DNA of 64,000 nucleotides from a bacterium (GTDB lineage Bacteria > Sysuimicrobiota > Sysuimicrobiia > Sysuimicrobiales > Segetimicrobiaceae), in NCBI GenBank assembly GCA_035307765.1, contig DATGHU010000040.1:1-64000 (forward strand), read 5' to 3'. The notes under the pieces were generated by a model, which had not been told where the DNA came from, made no database searches, and was given only the letters and a program-made list of their open reading frames with translations. Position numbers and translations under genes: made by a program. Positions 8,653 through 18,980 of this stretch are shown in pieces. Each line of letters opens with the position of its first letter. The stretch's first letter is position 1.

Positions 8653-11073
8653 TTACGCCTGGATCGACGGTTGCTGCCGCCGAACCTCCGTCGGCGCGTG
8701 CGGCAGGGCGGGCAGGCCCAAGCTCGGGCCCAACGCCTCCTGCAAGACCTCATCCATGTGCTCGACCAGCACGAAATGGAGCTTCTTTTTCACGTGACCG
8801 GGGATCTCCACCATGTCCTTCTCGTTCTCTTTGGGAACGATCACCGTCTTGATCCCCGCGCGGTGGGCGGCGATCACCTTCTCCTTCAGGCCGCCGATCG
8901 GCAGTACGTTGCCCCGCAGGGTAATCTCCCCGGTCATCGCCACGTCCTTGCGGACTTGGCGCCCCGTCAGCGCCGACGCCACGGCGGTCGCGATCGTAAT
9001 TCCCGCCGATGGGCCGTCCTTGGGCACGGCGCCCGCCGGGACGTGAATGTGGATATCGTACCGTGAGGTGAATGTGTCGTCGGCCCCCAGCGCGAGCGCC
9101 CGCGCGCGGATGTAGCTGAGCGCCGCTTGGGCGGATTCCTTCATGACGTCGCCGAGTTGCCCGGTCAGGGTCAACTTGCCGTCCCCCCGCATCAACGTCG
9201 CCTCGACCGTAATGATGTCCCCGCCCTGCTCGGTGTAGACGAGCCCTGTCGCCGCGCCGACCTCGTCGATCTTTCCGACGCTCCCGTAGTGGTATTTCGT
9301 CGGCCCGAGGAACTTGTGCACGTTCTGAATCGTCACCTTGACCGACGTCGCCTCGCCCTCGGCCACCTCCCGGGCGATTTTGCGGCAGATCGTCGCGATC
9401 TCGCGTTCCAGGTTCCGCACCCCCGCCTCCCGCGTGTACTGGCGGATGACGAGCCGCAGGCTCTCATCGGTGAAGGTGACGTGCTCCGGCTTAAGCCCGT
9501 TCTCTTTCAACTGTTTCGGGATGAGAAATTGGGTGGCGATGTGGTGCTTCTCGTCTTCGATATAGCCCGAAAACCGAATGACCTCCAACCGATCGCGCAG
9601 CGCGGGGGGGACGGTGTCAAGGATGTTGGCCGTGGTGATGAACATCACCTCGCGGAGGTCGAACGCCAGCTCCAGGTAGTGGTCGCTGAACGTGGTGTTC
9701 TGCTCAGGGTCGAGCGCTTCGAGCAGTGCCGCGGATGGGTCGCCGCGGAAGTCCATCCCCAGCTTGTCGATCTCGTCGAGCATGAACACCGGGTTCTTGC
9801 TGCCGGCGGTCCGCATCCCCTGCACGATGCGGCCGGGAAGCGCTCCCACGTACGTGCGACGATGCCCGCGAATTTCCGCTTCATCGCGTACGCCACCGAG
9901 CGACACCCGGACGAACTTCCGGCCCAACGCCCGCGCGATCGACTTCCCGAGGCTGGTCTTTCCCGTTCCGGGTGGGCCCACGAAGCAAAGGATCGGCGCC
10001 TTGGACTCCGGTGCCAGCTTGCGCACGGCGAGGTACTCGACGACCCGATCCTTGGCCTTCTCCAGTCCGTAGTGATCTTCGTCGAGAATTGCACGCGCGG
10101 CCTTGGTGTCCAGGCGGTCCGCGGTGCGCACCGCCCACGGCAGCGCAAGGATCCAGTCCAGGTAGGTGCGGACCACCACCGCCTCCGCGACCATCGGCGG
10201 CATCTTCTCCAGGCGGCCCAGCTCCTCGAGGGCCTTCTCTTTGACTTTCTCGGGAAGATCGGCCTCCTCGATGCGCTTCCGGTATTCGTCGGCCTCCGCC
10301 GTGCGCTCGTCTTTCTCGCCGAGTTCCTGCTGAATCGCCTTCATCTGTTCTTTGAGGAAGTACTCGCGCTGACTCTTCTCCATCTGCTTGCGGACGCGGT
10401 TCTGGATCTTGCGCTCCAACTCCAGGATGTTGATTTCCTTCGTGAGGACCCCGCTCAGCTTCTCCAGCCGGTCCTTGGGCGCGGCCTCGAGGATCCCTTG
10501 CCGCTCCTCAACCCTGAGCTGCAGGTGCTGCGCCACCAGGTCGGCGAGCCGGCCGGGCTCCTCGGCCGACATCGCCAGCATGAATGCCTCGGGCGCGATC
10601 GATCGCGAGAGCCGGGCGTACCGTTCGAACTGCGAGGTCACCCCCCGCATCAAGGCCTCGATCTCGAGGGGTTTGTCCTTCGCGTCGGCCCGGGGGACGA
10701 TGCGCACCTGGAAGAACGGGGTGGTCTGGGTTACTTCGGTCACCGCCCCGCGGTGAAGCCCCTCCACGACCACCTGCACCGTCCCATCGGCCTGCTTCCC
10801 GACCTGAAGGATCTTGCAGATCGTCCCGAGCCAGTACAAATCGTCCGGCCCGGGATCCTCTTGGTCGTCTTGCTTCTGGGCCACGAGCAGGATGAGCCGA
10901 TCCCCGGCGAGCGCCGCTTCCAGGGCGGCCAGTGACTTCGCCCGCCCGACCCCCAAAGGCACCACCATATACGGAAGGACTACCGTCCCCTTCAGGGGCA
11001 ACGCCGGCAGCAACTCCGGGAACGTTGTCGGCTGTTCCTGCGCCGTTTCCTGCTTGGACTTTTGCTCCGTCAT
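8653..11073 (-). CDS. lon: ATP-dependent Lon protease
   Basis: 806-aa LonA protease that degrades misfolded and regulatory proteins in the cytoplasm. N-terminal substrate-binding domain ([22 protein letters not shown]), central coiled coil, AAA+ module with Walker [12 protein letters not shown] and Walker [10 protein letters not shown], then the peptidase domain with the catalytic Ser in KDGPSAGI and the Lys in [17 protein letters not shown]. Start ATG 11073 has AGGAGG 7 bases upstream. It follows clpX by about 200 bases in a quality-control block and precedes the valS leader. Confidence 0.97.
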   Translation of the reverse strand: MTEQKSKQETAQEQPTTFPELLPALPLKGTVVLPYMVVPLGVGRAKSLAALEAALAGDRLILLVAQKQDDQEDPGPDDLYWLGTICKILQVGKQADGTVQVVVEGLHRGAVTEVTQTTPFFQVRIVPRADAKDKPLEIEALMRGVTSQFERYARLSRSIAPEAFMLAMSAEEPGRLADLVAQHLQLRVEERQGILEAAPKDRLEKLSGVLTKEINILELERKIQNRVRKQMEKSQREYFLKEQMKAIQQELGEKDERTAEADEYRKRIEEADLPEKVKEKALEELGRLEKMPPMVAEAVVVRTYLDWILALPWAVRTADRLDTKAARAILDEDHYGLEKAKDRVVEYLAVRKLAPESKAPILCFVGPPGTGKTSLGKSIARALGRKFVRVSLGGVRDEAEIRGHRRTYVGALPGRIVQGMRTAGSKNPVFMLDEIDKLGMDFRGDPSAALLEALDPEQNTTFSDHYLELAFDLREVMFITTANILDTVPPALRDRLEVIRFSGYIEDEKHHIATQFLIPKQLKENGLKPEHVTFTDESLRLVIRQYTREAGVRNLEREIATICRKIAREVAEGEATSVKVTIQNVHKFLGPTKYHYGSVGKIDEVGAATGLVYTEQGGDIITVEATLMRGDGKLTLTGQLGDVMKESAQAALSYIRARALALGADDTFTSRYDIHIHVPAGAVPKDGPSAGITIATAVASALTGRQVRKDVAMTGEITLRGNVLPIGGLKEKVIAAHRAGIKTVIVPKENEKDMVEIPGHVKKKLHFVLVEHMDEVLQEALGPSLGLPALPHAPTEVRRQQPSIQA

Positions 11074-11276
11074 CGATGGACCTCCTGGGAGGCCGCGTGG
11101 CAGACCAGCCCACGGACGCCGTCCCATTCATCATCTACCCAAGTGATACGGTAGACCGACCTCAAATGATTCCTTCGGGCGGGGAAACCTGGGGAGGAAA
11201 CGGGAACCGTACGCGGAGCACACGTCGACGCGCCGGCGGCGTCCTTCTCCGACCACCGCCTCACCGCGGCATCCGA

Positions 11277-12551
11277 TCAGGCGGGCTTCTCCTTCGGCAT
11301 TTTCTTCAGATCCGCCGCGGTCAGCAGCAACGGCTCGACTCGCTTCGTCACCGTGTCCTCACTGATCACGCACCGTTTCACATCGCCGCGGGATGGAATC
11401 TCGTACATGATATTCAGCATGATTTCCTCGAAAACGGTGCGCAGCCCCCTTGCCCCCGTGTGGCGGGTCATGGCTTCCCGAGCCACCGCCCGCAGGGCCC
11501 CGTCGCCGACGATCAGCTCCACCCCGTCCATCTCCAGGATTTTCTGGTACTGACGGACGAGGGCGTTTCGGGGTTCCACGAGGATCGTGACCAGGTCAGG
11601 CTCGGTGAGCGGCTCGATCGGCACAACGATCGGCAGGCGCCCGATAAACTCGGGGATCAGCCCATAGCGGAGGAGATCCTGCGGCATCACCCGTCCCAGC
11701 AGTTCACCCACCCGTTGCTCGCGCTTCGGCTCGATCGTGGCCCCGAACCCAATATTGGCCACCCGAATCCGCGATTCGATGATCCGGTCGAGGCCGTCGA
11801 ACGCCCCGCCGCAGATGAAGAGAATATTGGTGGTGTCGATCTGGATGAACTCTTGATGCGGGTGCTTACGCCCGCCCTGCGGCGGGACATTCGCCGTGGT
11901 TCCCTCCAGGATCTTGAGCAGCGCCTGCTGGACTCCCTCCCCCGACACGTCCCGGGTGATCGAGGGATTCTCGGATTTCCTGGCGATCTTGTCGACTTCA
12001 TCGATGTAGACGATTCCCCGCTCAGCCCGCTTCACGTCGTAGTCGGCGGTCTGGATCAGGCGGAGAAGAATATTCTCGACATCTTCACCGACGTACCCCG
12101 CCTCCGTCAGCGACGTCGCGTCGGCGATGGCGAACGGCACGTCGAGAATGCGGGCCAACGTTTGCGCGAGGAGCGTCTTCCCGCACCCGGTGGGACCGAT
12201 CAATAGGATGTTGCTCTTCTGCAACTCGACGTCGTTCGAGCGCTTGGAGTGGGCGCCGATGCGCTTGTAGTGGTTGTAGACGGCGACGGCCAGGGCCCGC
12301 TTCGCCCGGTCCTGCCCGATCACATACTGGCAAAGTGTCTGGAAGATCTCATGGGGCTTCGGGACACCGCGGGGTTTGGCCGCCCCGCGCGGCTCGCCGT
12401 AGAGCTCTTCCTCAATGATCTCGTTGCAGAGTTCAATGCACTCGTCGCAAATGTACACGCCCGGGCCGGCGACCAATTTCCGGACCTGTTCTTGCGTTTT
12501 TCCGCAGAACGAGCACTTCAGACGATCTCGTTCATCCCCGAACTTAAACAT
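11277..12551 (-). CDS. clpX: ClpX, ATP-dependent unfoldase subunit of ClpXP
   Basis: 424-aa AAA+ unfoldase. The N-terminal zinc finger has CSFC (residues about 14-17) and CDECIELC; Walker A is [12 protein letters not shown], Walker [12 protein letters not shown], the sensor arginine and the [15 protein letters not shown] pore-region block are intact, and the IGF-type loop for ClpP docking region is present as [14 protein letters not shown]. It delivers substrates to ClpP, whose gene lies 31 bases upstream on the same strand, so the two are almost surely co-transcribed. Length is normal. Confidence 0.97.
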   Translation of the reverse strand: MFKFGDERDRLKCSFCGKTQEQVRKLVAGPGVYICDECIELCNEIIEEELYGEPRGAAKPRGVPKPHEIFQTLCQYVIGQDRAKRALAVAVYNHYKRIGAHSKRSNDVELQKSNILLIGPTGCGKTLLAQTLARILDVPFAIADATSLTEAGYVGEDVENILLRLIQTADYDVKRAERGIVYIDEVDKIARKSENPSITRDVSGEGVQQALLKILEGTTANVPPQGGRKHPHQEFIQIDTTNILFICGGAFDGLDRIIESRIRVANIGFGATIEPKREQRVGELLGRVMPQDLLRYGLIPEFIGRLPIVVPIEPLTEPDLVTILVEPRNALVRQYQKILEMDGVELIVGDGALRAVAREAMTRHTGARGLRTVFEEIMLNIMYEIPSRGDVKRCVISEDTVTKRVEPLLLTAADLKKMPKEKPA

Positions 12552-12582
12552 CGATCCGGCGCCTCTGTGGGTGTATCATCTT

Positions 12583-13188
12583 TCAGCGACTGGGGGGAGG
12601 GATCAGCTGTCTTGGCTTGATCACGTCGTCGACGAGGCCGTAATCCTTGGCTTCCATCGAACTCATCCAGAAGTTCCGCTCCGTGTCGCGCTCCACGCGC
12701 TCCAGCGGCTGTGCCGTATGCTTGGCCAGCACCTCGTTGAGGATTTGCCGGATCGTCATGAACTCCTTTGTCTGAATCCCGATGTCCGTCACCGACCCCT
12801 GCGCCCCGCCCCATGGCTGGTGGATCATCATCCGGGAGTAGGGAAGCGCAAACCGCCGTCCCTTGGTCCCGCCCGCCAGGATGATCGCGCCCGCGCTGGC
12901 CGCCAAGCCGACACAGATCGTCGAGACCGGCGACCGCATATACTGCATCGTGTCGTATATCGCTAACCCCGCCGTGGCTTCCCCGCCCGGTGTGTTGACG
13001 TACAATTGGATCTCCTTCTCGGGGTCCTCGTACTCGAGGTAGAGCATCTGCGCAATGATCAGGTTGGCCATTTCGTCTTCGATGGGGCCGCCGATGAAAA
13101 TGAGTCGTTCCTTCAGGAGGCGCGAGTAGATATCGTACGCTCGCTCCCCCCGTGCGGTCTGTTCCACGACCATCGGGATATAGTGCAT
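12583..13188 (-). CDS. clpP: ClpP, proteolytic subunit, with Asn at the catalytic Asp position
   Basis: 201-aa serine peptidase of the Clp family that forms the barrel for ClpX. The nucleophile Ser98 is in GLAASAGA and His123 in [11 protein letters not shown]. The third triad residue, Asp172 in most ClpPs (context DTERD), is Asn172 here: the codon is AAC (12675-12673) in [10 protein letters not shown]. Listeria ClpP1 also has Asn at this position, so reduced or partner-dependent activity is possible. The ATG at 13188 is chosen because AGGAG lies 8 bases upstream and [10 protein letters not shown] matches the family N-terminus. Trigger factor is upstream and clpX downstream, as in many Gram-positive genomes. 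Confidence 0.95.
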   Translation of the reverse strand: MHYIPMVVEQTARGERAYDIYSRLLKERLIFIGGPIEDEMANLIIAQMLYLEYEDPEKEIQLYVNTPGGEATAGLAIYDTMQYMRSPVSTICVGLAASAGAIILAGGTKGRRFALPYSRMMIHQPWGGAQGSVTDIGIQTKEFMTIRQILNEVLAKHTAQPLERVERDTERNFWMSSMEAKDYGLVDDVIKPRQLIPPPSR

Positions 13189-13339
13189 CAAGCGCTCCTC
13201 CGCAAGTACAGTCTCTCCGCTTCGGGGCATCCAGCCCATTGCTTCCCCCCACCCTCTAGTAGTACCCCGACGGGCGGTGGGAAGGACGGGATCGAGCGCG
13301 CGTTCCGGCCCGGTCAAGCGGAAACCCCGGGGGAATCCG

Positions 13340-14680
13340 CTACTCCGCAGATTCTCCCGGGGCCTCCGCGCCCGCGGCGAGGCTGGGCGCCGTAGACACG
13401 CTGCCGGGGACCGGAGCTCCCGATGCCAGTGCGACCAGCGTCGCCATCGCCTTCTGCCGCAGCAGGTGTTCCCGCAAGGCGTCCAGCCGGTCCCCCTGGG
13501 CGAGCCAGGCCTTCGTCTTCCCGGCGTCTTCGCGCGACTCCTGAGCCAAGTTCTCGACTCCCTGAGAGATCTCCTCTTCGGTCAGCACAATCGCCTCGCG
13601 CTTGACGATCTCACGCAGCAGCAGACGGGTCCGGATCCGTCGTTCCCCCCCCACCCGCAGCTCCATCCGCAGCGCGGCCTCGTCTTTCTCTTGCGATCGG
13701 AGATAAGTCTCCAGACTCAACCCTTTCGACCGCAGCCGATCGGTGAGGTCTTCAATCATGTGTTCCACTTCGTGCGCGACCATGCTCTCCGGAAGCTCGA
13801 TCCGGGCCTCCGCCAGGACCGCATCCACCACGCGCTCGCGGAGGGCGCGTTCTTCCGCCTCCGCCCGCTCCGCCACCAATCGCTCCCGCAACACCCCCCG
13901 CAGCGCCGGCAGGGTCGTTTGATCGGAGACGGTGCGGGCAAAGGCGTCGTCGAGCGCCGGGAGTTCCTTGCGGCGGACGTCCACCACGTGCACCTCAACC
14001 GGGCTTTCCGCCCCTGCGGGCTGGGCGGTGCGGTCCTCACCGGCCCGAGCACCCTCCAGCACGGCCTCCACCTCGGCCGGCAGCAACCCGCCCCCCACTT
14101 CAACGAGCAGTTCTTTGCCGGCTTGAAGACGGTCCGCTCCCCCTGGCGCCCGCGTCACTTTGAGCAAGATGTAGTCGCCCCGACGGGCGGGCTCATCCCC
14201 CGCAGGCACGAGATGCCCGTGACGGGCGCGGAAGTCTTCGAGCACCCCATCGACATCGGCGTCGGTGACGGGGTGAGTTTCTCGTTCCACGCGAAGCGCC
14301 CGGCAGTCGGGCAGGGTGATCTGGGGGTAAACGTCCACCACAGCGGTGAGGTGGAGCCCTTTGCCCTCGGGGGCGTCCTTGACATCAAAGGTGGGACGGG
14401 CGACGGGAGACACTTCCGCGTCGCGCACCGCCTCGGCGAAGCGCTCAGGCAACAGTTCGTTGAGCGCCTCTTCCCGAAGGGCCGCGGGGCCGAGGTGGCG
14501 CTCCAGCACGACGCGCGGCGCCTTCCCCCGGCGAAATCCGGGGACCTGCACCCGCTTCACCAAAGCGGCATAGGCGGCGTCCATCGCCCGAGCGATCTCG
14601 TCCTCGGAGATCTCAATCTCGAAGACCGCCCGGCTGCCTGGCTCGGTCCTCCACGCCATCTTCACCGGGGCCGTTGCCAT
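13340..14680 (-). CDS. tig: trigger factor (ribosome-associated chaperone, peptidyl-prolyl isomerase)
   Basis: 446-aa trigger factor. The ribosome-docking signature G-F-R-R-G-K-x-P appears as [16 protein letters not shown] near residue 38-52. It is followed by a central FKBP-like region (about 155-240, [14 protein letters not shown]...) and a long helical C-terminal domain (about 255-430) ending in an Ala/Glu-rich tail. It binds nascent chains at the exit tunnel. ATG 14680 is preferred because AAGGAGG is upstream and the family starts here. It is the first gene of the tig-clpP-clpX-lon block. Confidence 0.95.
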   Translation of the reverse strand: MATAPVKMAWRTEPGSRAVFEIEISEDEIARAMDAAYAALVKRVQVPGFRRGKAPRVVLERHLGPAALREEALNELLPERFAEAVRDAEVSPVARPTFDVKDAPEGKGLHLTAVVDVYPQITLPDCRALRVERETHPVTDADVDGVLEDFRARHGHLVPAGDEPARRGDYILLKVTRAPGGADRLQAGKELLVEVGGGLLPAEVEAVLEGARAGEDRTAQPAGAESPVEVHVVDVRRKELPALDDAFARTVSDQTTLPALRGVLRERLVAERAEAEERALRERVVDAVLAEARIELPESMVAHEVEHMIEDLTDRLRSKGLSLETYLRSQEKDEAALRMELRVGGERRIRTRLLLREIVKREAIVLTEEEISQGVENLAQESREDAGKTKAWLAQGDRLDALREHLLRQKAMATLVALASGAPVPGSVSTAPSLAAGAEAPGESAE

Positions 14681-14816
14681 CGCTGTGGATCTGCCTCCTT
14701 GCACCGAGTTCGGACGATGGATGCGTGATAGCCTCGACGATCCATCCGTCGAGGCTATCACCCCGGCGCAGTATAGCACACGACCTTTCGGCCGTTCAAG
14801 TAAGCGCGGACCGAAG

Positions 14817-14903
14817 TGCGGGCGGAGGGATTTGAACCCCCACGGACCTTTCGGCCCACTAGGTCCTAAGCCTAGTGCGTCTGCCGGATTCCGCCACGCC
14901 CGC
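14817..14903 (-). tRNA. tRNA-Leu (anticodon TAG)
   Basis: 87-nt class II tRNA on the minus strand. Acceptor arms GCGGGCG/CGCCCGC, discriminator A73, long variable arm (GGGCCGAAAGGTCC-type), anticodon stem CTAGG/CCTAG around loop CTTAGGA giving TAG. CCA is not encoded. Confidence 0.97.
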
Positions 14904-14917
14904 GCGTCGCCGCCTCG

Positions 14918-14947
14918 ATTTTACGTCCTCCCCTTTGGCGTCGTCAA
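14918..14947 (-). promoter_or_regulatory. promoter of tRNA-Leu
   Basis: Minus strand TTGACG (14947-14942), 18-base spacer, TAAAAT (14923-14918), about 15 bases before the mature 5' end. Confidence 0.75.
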
Positions 14948-15000
14948 TTTTCGTCGCCCGCACTCCGCGCGCCGCTGGCGGGCCACGCGGCCCTTAGCGA

Positions 15001-15029
15001 TTTACACCCCCAGGGGGCTCTGCTAAGAT
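15001..15029 (+). promoter_or_regulatory. promoter of tRNA-Lys
   Basis: TTTACA (15001-15006), 17-base spacer, TAAGAT (15024-15029), followed by the tRNA 5' end 8 bases later. Confidence 0.7.
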
Positions 15030-15037
15030 ATGGTTGC

Positions 15038-15113
15038 GGGCCGTTAGCACAACTGGCAGTGCAGGGGACTCTTAATCCCAAGGTTGCAGGTTCGAGTCCT
15101 GCACGGCCCACCA
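15038..15113 (+). tRNA. tRNA-Lys (anticodon CTT)
   Basis: 76 nt including encoded CCA (15111-15113). Acceptor GGGCCGT/ACGGCCC, D-arm, anticodon loop CTCTTAA giving CTT, T-arm with GGTTCGAGTCC. One mismatch (G-A) at the outer pair of the anticodon stem. It is divergent from tRNA-Leu. Confidence 0.97.
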
Positions 15114-15197
15114 CATGATCGTTCCTCGCGTCACCTCTCGCTGCGCTCAATGGGGCGTTCCGACCCGATGCAATTCAGCGGAATCACGGACCGCGCC

Positions 15198-17837
15198 CTA
15201 TCGTGCATTGCGGCCGCCGTTGCCCGAACCCGTGCTCACACCCAGAGAGTGTCTTGTCTTCAAGTTGAGCCTGACCGCTACCGCCGTCGCCTCGCTGCGC
15301 GTGCGCACGCCGAGCTTGTGGAGAATCGACGAGACGTGGTGTCCAACCGTTTTGGTCGAAAGGAAAAGCTGCCCCGCGATATCTGCATTGCGCAGACCCC
15401 CGACAACGAGCGCAAGTACCTCGATTTCTCGAGAAGTGAGACCTCCGAGGTTCTCCCTGGTCGAGGGGTGGGGCCCGCGGCGGAGGCCGCGCACGCCCCG
15501 CTGGCGCAGGCGGCGGGCGACGATCGTCGAGGCGGGGCGCGCACCGAGACGGCGCAGCTCCTCGAAGCTTCGCCGCAGGGACGCCTCATCGTCGGTGTGT
15601 GCAAGCGCGAGTGCGGCCTCGTAGGGGCACCCCATTTGTGTCCAGAGCTCCGCCGCCCGCATTCCCTCGCCGGCGATCTCCCGCGCGTAGGGCTCGGCGG
15701 CGCACGCCGGGGGGGTCACGAGGAGCCCGGCGCGCCAGCGCCAGCATGCCAGCTCTCCGGTTACCCACGGATCGCCCACTTCGAGTGCCAGTGCAAACGC
15801 TGCCCGGGTCTCCCCGTCAATCGCACCGGCATTGCCCGCGAGCCACGCCGCCTCGGCCCGTGCCGCGGCGATCGGCGCGATCCGCTGGAGCGGACCCGCC
15901 GTTTCGGCCAATCCAAGTGCTTCGTCCAGCAGCCGCCAGCACTCTGGATCTCCACGCCGCGCCCGCAAGAGCCCGACGATCACGAGCGCAAGAATGCGCA
16001 GGAGCGTGGCGTCTCGAGGATGCCCGAGAACGAACGAGGCCGAGTCCGCGGCCTCGGTCCAGCGTCCCTGGTCAAGTTCGACGCGGGCCCGGTATACGAG
16101 CAGGTACAGCACCCACAGGTCCAGGCCGCGTTCGGTACAGTACTCGATCCCCGCAGCGAGGCGATCCGCGAGCGCGTACGCACGCGTGCGTGTGATCGCC
16201 CACGCGAGATTGATGAAGGCTCGCCCCACGTGCTCTTCAAAGCCGGCCCGTTCGCCGAGCTCGATGCTCCGCTCGAGCTTCTCCCTACCTCCCGGGGCCC
16301 CGGCAAGGAATTCCATCGTACCGATGTTGTTGAGAGCGTGGACGAGGATCTCGGCGTCCTCGTGGCGCTGAGCAAACTCAAGCGCACGCTTGCCCCACGC
16401 GATGGCTCCCCCGCGGTCCTCGGCGTTCATATAGAGTTGCGAGAGGGCGCTGTAGGCCTTCGCGAGTTCGCGTCCCGGCGGGAGTTGCTCGAGCAGCGCC
16501 AGGGCCTTTCGGCCCGCCTCGCCGGCGTCCACCACGCGGCCGGAACACCAAAGAGGGTGTGAGAGCGAGCGCAGCACGTCCCCCTCCTTGCGCCGGTCGC
16601 CGAGCGCCCGATAACGATCGAGCGCACGCTCCAGCGCGTCGATCGCCTGGTGGAACTGGTCGGTCAGGAAGCACTCGTACGAGAAACGCTCAAAGAGGTC
16701 CGCTTGCGCCGCGAGGGGGATGACGTCCGCGAACCGGAGTGCCCGTGCGTACTGCGCGGCGGCCTCGCGGTGCGCGCCGACCGCAGCGGCACGCCCGGCT
16801 GCTTCCGGCGCAAACCGCAGCACGGCGTTCGCGTCGCCGGCAGCCTCCGCATGATGCGCGAGGCGGGTTGGATCGGGCTTCGCCGAGCCCGCGAGTGAGG
16901 ACAGCACCGCACGATGCAGCTCGATCCGCCGGTGCGCAAGGATCGCGTCCTCGACGGCGAGACGCGCGAGCTCATGGCGAAACGCGATCGTCTCTCCCTC
17001 GACCTGCAGCATCCCGGACAATAGGCATTCCTCCAAACACTCGTAGGCCTCCCCCGCCACGGCCTGGAGGAGGGAGAATCCAGCGCCCGCGGGGACGACG
17101 GCGACGCACTCCAGCAACCGCTGTGCCGCGAGGCCCAGTCGCGCGACACGCGCCAAGACGGCGTCGCGCACCGTCGGGGGCACCTCTGTCTCGCCCACGC
17201 CCAGAACCTCGGTGACGAAAAATGGGTTACCCCGCGTCCGGCGGTGTAGCGCGGCCGGGTCGAGGCCGCTCCCTTCGGCAAGCGTCCGCACCGCCGCTTC
17301 TGACAGAGGTGGCAGGGTCATTCGATGTACTGCCGCGGAGGTGGCCAAGTCCCCCAGCACCAGCCGCAGTGGGTGCTTTGGCCCAACTTCGTCGTCCCGA
17401 TACGTGGCCATGATGAGCGCGCAGGAGTCGTGAACACGGCGGCCGAGGAACCGGAGCAGGTCGAGCGTCGCTTCGTCGGCCCAGTGAACGTCCTCAAACA
17501 CGAGGACGGTTGGCCCTCCACACCCCCGCAGTTCTTGGAGGAGGGCTCTGAACGCCCGCTGCCGCTGAGAGGCTTCTTCGATCAACGCCAGATCGGATCC
17601 CAGGGCGTCGGCAATGTCATGGAGCGGAGCGAGGGGGCGTGGCGTCGACAACGGCTCACACATTCCCCACGCGACGCGCACCGCCGACCCCGCGATCGTG
17701 CTGAACCTGTGGGCCAGGGTGGTTTTGCCACCCCCGGCTTCGCCGCCGATGAAAACGAGCGCCCCGCTGCCCCTCCGCGCCCCCTCGAGGCGATCCGCAA
17801 GTTTCTGGAGGAAGATGCCTCGTTCCAAGAACTGCAT
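15198..17837 (-). CDS. LuxR-family regulator with AAA-type ATPase domain (LAL/MalT-like)
   Basis: 879-aa regulator. An N-terminal STAND/AAA ATPase module starts with FLERGIFLQKLADRLEGARRG, Walker A GGEAGGGKTTLAHRF (about residues 28-42) and Walker B TVLVFEDVHWAD. TPR-like helical repeats fill the middle (ALERALDRYRALGDRRKEG... and others). A LuxR helix-turn-helix sits at the C-terminus (LTSREIEVLALVVGGLRNADIA, then LSTKTVGHHVSSILHKLGV). Such proteins bind an inducer through the TPR region and activate transcription. ATG 17837 (or the adjacent ATG 17840) is preceded by GGGAGGG. It is divergent from a DUF4242 gene 145 bases away, a likely target. Confidence 0.88.
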   Translation of the reverse strand: MQFLERGIFLQKLADRLEGARRGSGALVFIGGEAGGGKTTLAHRFSTIAGSAVRVAWGMCEPLSTPRPLAPLHDIADALGSDLALIEEASQRQRAFRALLQELRGCGGPTVLVFEDVHWADEATLDLLRFLGRRVHDSCALIMATYRDDEVGPKHPLRLVLGDLATSAAVHRMTLPPLSEAAVRTLAEGSGLDPAALHRRTRGNPFFVTEVLGVGETEVPPTVRDAVLARVARLGLAAQRLLECVAVVPAGAGFSLLQAVAGEAYECLEECLLSGMLQVEGETIAFRHELARLAVEDAILAHRRIELHRAVLSSLAGSAKPDPTRLAHHAEAAGDANAVLRFAPEAAGRAAAVGAHREAAAQYARALRFADVIPLAAQADLFERFSYECFLTDQFHQAIDALERALDRYRALGDRRKEGDVLRSLSHPLWCSGRVVDAGEAGRKALALLEQLPPGRELAKAYSALSQLYMNAEDRGGAIAWGKRALEFAQRHEDAEILVHALNNIGTMEFLAGAPGGREKLERSIELGERAGFEEHVGRAFINLAWAITRTRAYALADRLAAGIEYCTERGLDLWVLYLLVYRARVELDQGRWTEAADSASFVLGHPRDATLLRILALVIVGLLRARRGDPECWRLLDEALGLAETAGPLQRIAPIAAARAEAAWLAGNAGAIDGETRAAFALALEVGDPWVTGELACWRWRAGLLVTPPACAAEPYAREIAGEGMRAAELWTQMGCPYEAALALAHTDDEASLRRSFEELRRLGARPASTIVARRLRQRGVRGLRRGPHPSTRENLGGLTSREIEVLALVVGGLRNADIAGQLFLSTKTVGHHVSSILHKLGVRTRSEATAVAVRLNLKTRHSLGVSTGSGNGGRNAR

Positions 17838-17981
17838 CATACCCTCCCCACGCGACTCAGACCCGGGCTTTCGGGGGTCAAAATAGGGATTCCTGCCGCA
17901 CAACATAGGGGGTTCCCCCGATGCTCCGCGGACCGCACCTCGGTAGCATCGCGGATGAGACCTGTCGCGAGGGGGAAGAGG

Positions 17982-18260
17982 ATGCCGAGATACGTGATCG
18001 AGCGCGAACTGCCAACGGGAATCACAGAATCCGAAATCGAGGATGCGGTCCGGCGGGCGATCGCTGTGAACGCAACCCTGCCCGCCATCCGGTGGGTTCA
18101 CAGCAACCTGACGGTTGACCGGCGCAAGTTCTTTTGCGAGTACGAGGCTCCGAACCCCGACGCCTTGCGCGAGGCCGCACGACTGGCGGACATCCCATGC
18201 GACCGCGTGAGCGAGGTCGTGGAAGTTCGGGCCAGCCAATATAAGCTCTCCGGCGGCTGA
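17982..18260 (+). CDS. DUF4242 (SCO4226-like nickel-binding) protein
   Basis: 92-aa small protein starting MPRYVIERELP, with the family's W-V-H-S block (IRWVHSNLTVDRRKFFCEYEAP) in the middle and an R-A-S/VIDP-like C-terminal strand. The fold is a ferredoxin-like alpha-beta barrel; the Streptomyces homologue SCO4226 binds nickel, but whether this copy does is not known. The ATG is preceded by GAGGGGGAAGAG. It diverges from the LAL regulator, with 145 bases of shared upstream DNA, and DUF4242 genes next to LuxR/ATPase regulators suggest a regulated pair. Confidence 0.75.
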   Translation: MPRYVIERELPTGITESEIEDAVRRAIAVNATLPAIRWVHSNLTVDRRKFFCEYEAPNPDALREAARLADIPCDRVSEVVEVRASQYKLSGG

Positions 18261-18319
18261 GGGCGAGTTCGAGCCCTTCGCAGCGGCTTCACCCTGTTCA
18301 AAAAAAGGAGGTGGTGGGC

Positions 18320-18925
18320 ATGAAGAGAGTGCCCCTGGTCCTCACTGCAGTACTCCTAGCGGGACTGCTCGCGGCGGGTCCCGGCCTGTTTCGCGGAGGC
18401 AACGTCCACGCGGCCGGGACGACAAATGCCCCCGTGGCCTCGGCCGTGATCGCCGAGTTGGCCCAGGCGCGTGTTGCCACGGCGAAATACGCCTCGGGGA
18501 TCGAGCGGGCAAAGGCCGACGGCTACACGATCATCACCCCGATGATCCCCAACATGGGCTATCATTTTCTGAATCCAAAGATCAGCAGTTTCGACGTCTC
18601 GAAGCCGCCGATCTTGGTCTACGTCCGCAAGGGAGAGGACTGGCAGCTCGTCGCGATCGAGTGGGTCTGGCCCAAGAGACCCGCGGCCGCCCCCCTGCAG
18701 GGAGCGACGTACGGATCCTTTGGCGCCGCGTGCCACTATACGGACGGATCGTTCATCGCCGCCTACGCCGAAGCGACATGCGTGAAGCGACATCCCAAGA
18801 CCGGTGCGGAGTTCAGCTTCTGGCATCCCCCGCTGGTGACGTTCCACGTGTGGATTTGGTACCCGAACCCCAACGGCCTCTTCGGAGAATACAATCCGCT
18901 CTTGACCCCCTTCAACAACGAGTAG
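18320..18925 (+). CDS. secreted protein of unknown function
   Basis: 201-aa protein with a signal peptide (MKRVPLVLTAVLLAGLLAAGPGLF, cleavage probably after VHA near residue 33). The mature part is rich in Trp/Tyr: YTIITPMIPNMGYHFLNP, ILVYVRKGEDWQLVAIEWVWP and a C-terminal FSFWHPPLVTFHVWIWYPNPNG block with two cysteines (ACHYTD, ATCVKRH) that could form a disulfide. I do not recognise the family. The ATG at 18320 is chosen over the upstream GTG because AGGAGG ends 8 bases before it. A cupredoxin gene follows after a terminator; together they suggest a periplasmic or surface pair. Confidence 0.8.
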   Translation: MKRVPLVLTAVLLAGLLAAGPGLFRGGNVHAAGTTNAPVASAVIAELAQARVATAKYASGIERAKADGYTIITPMIPNMGYHFLNPKISSFDVSKPPILVYVRKGEDWQLVAIEWVWPKRPAAAPLQGATYGSFGAACHYTDGSFIAAYAEATCVKRHPKTGAEFSFWHPPLVTFHVWIWYPNPNGLFGEYNPLLTPFNNE

Positions 18926-18940
18926 CGCGAGATTGAATGA

Positions 18941-18970
18941 GGAGGGAAGGAAAGGGCCTTCCCTCCTTTT
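18941..18970 (+). terminator. intrinsic terminator after the secreted-protein gene
   Basis: Perfect 10-bp stem GGAGGGAAGG/CCTTCCCTCC with a 6-base loop, followed by TTTT. The next gene starts only 10 bases later. Confidence 0.85.
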
Positions 18971-18980
18971 CCTCCGATCA

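Noticed and set aside
9127-10935. 602-aa open frame on the plus strand
   Set aside because: It is antisense to lon, which is unmistakable; high GC keeps the opposite frame open.
13277-14728. 483-aa open frame on the plus strand
   Set aside because: Antisense to trigger factor, no domain and no ribosome site.
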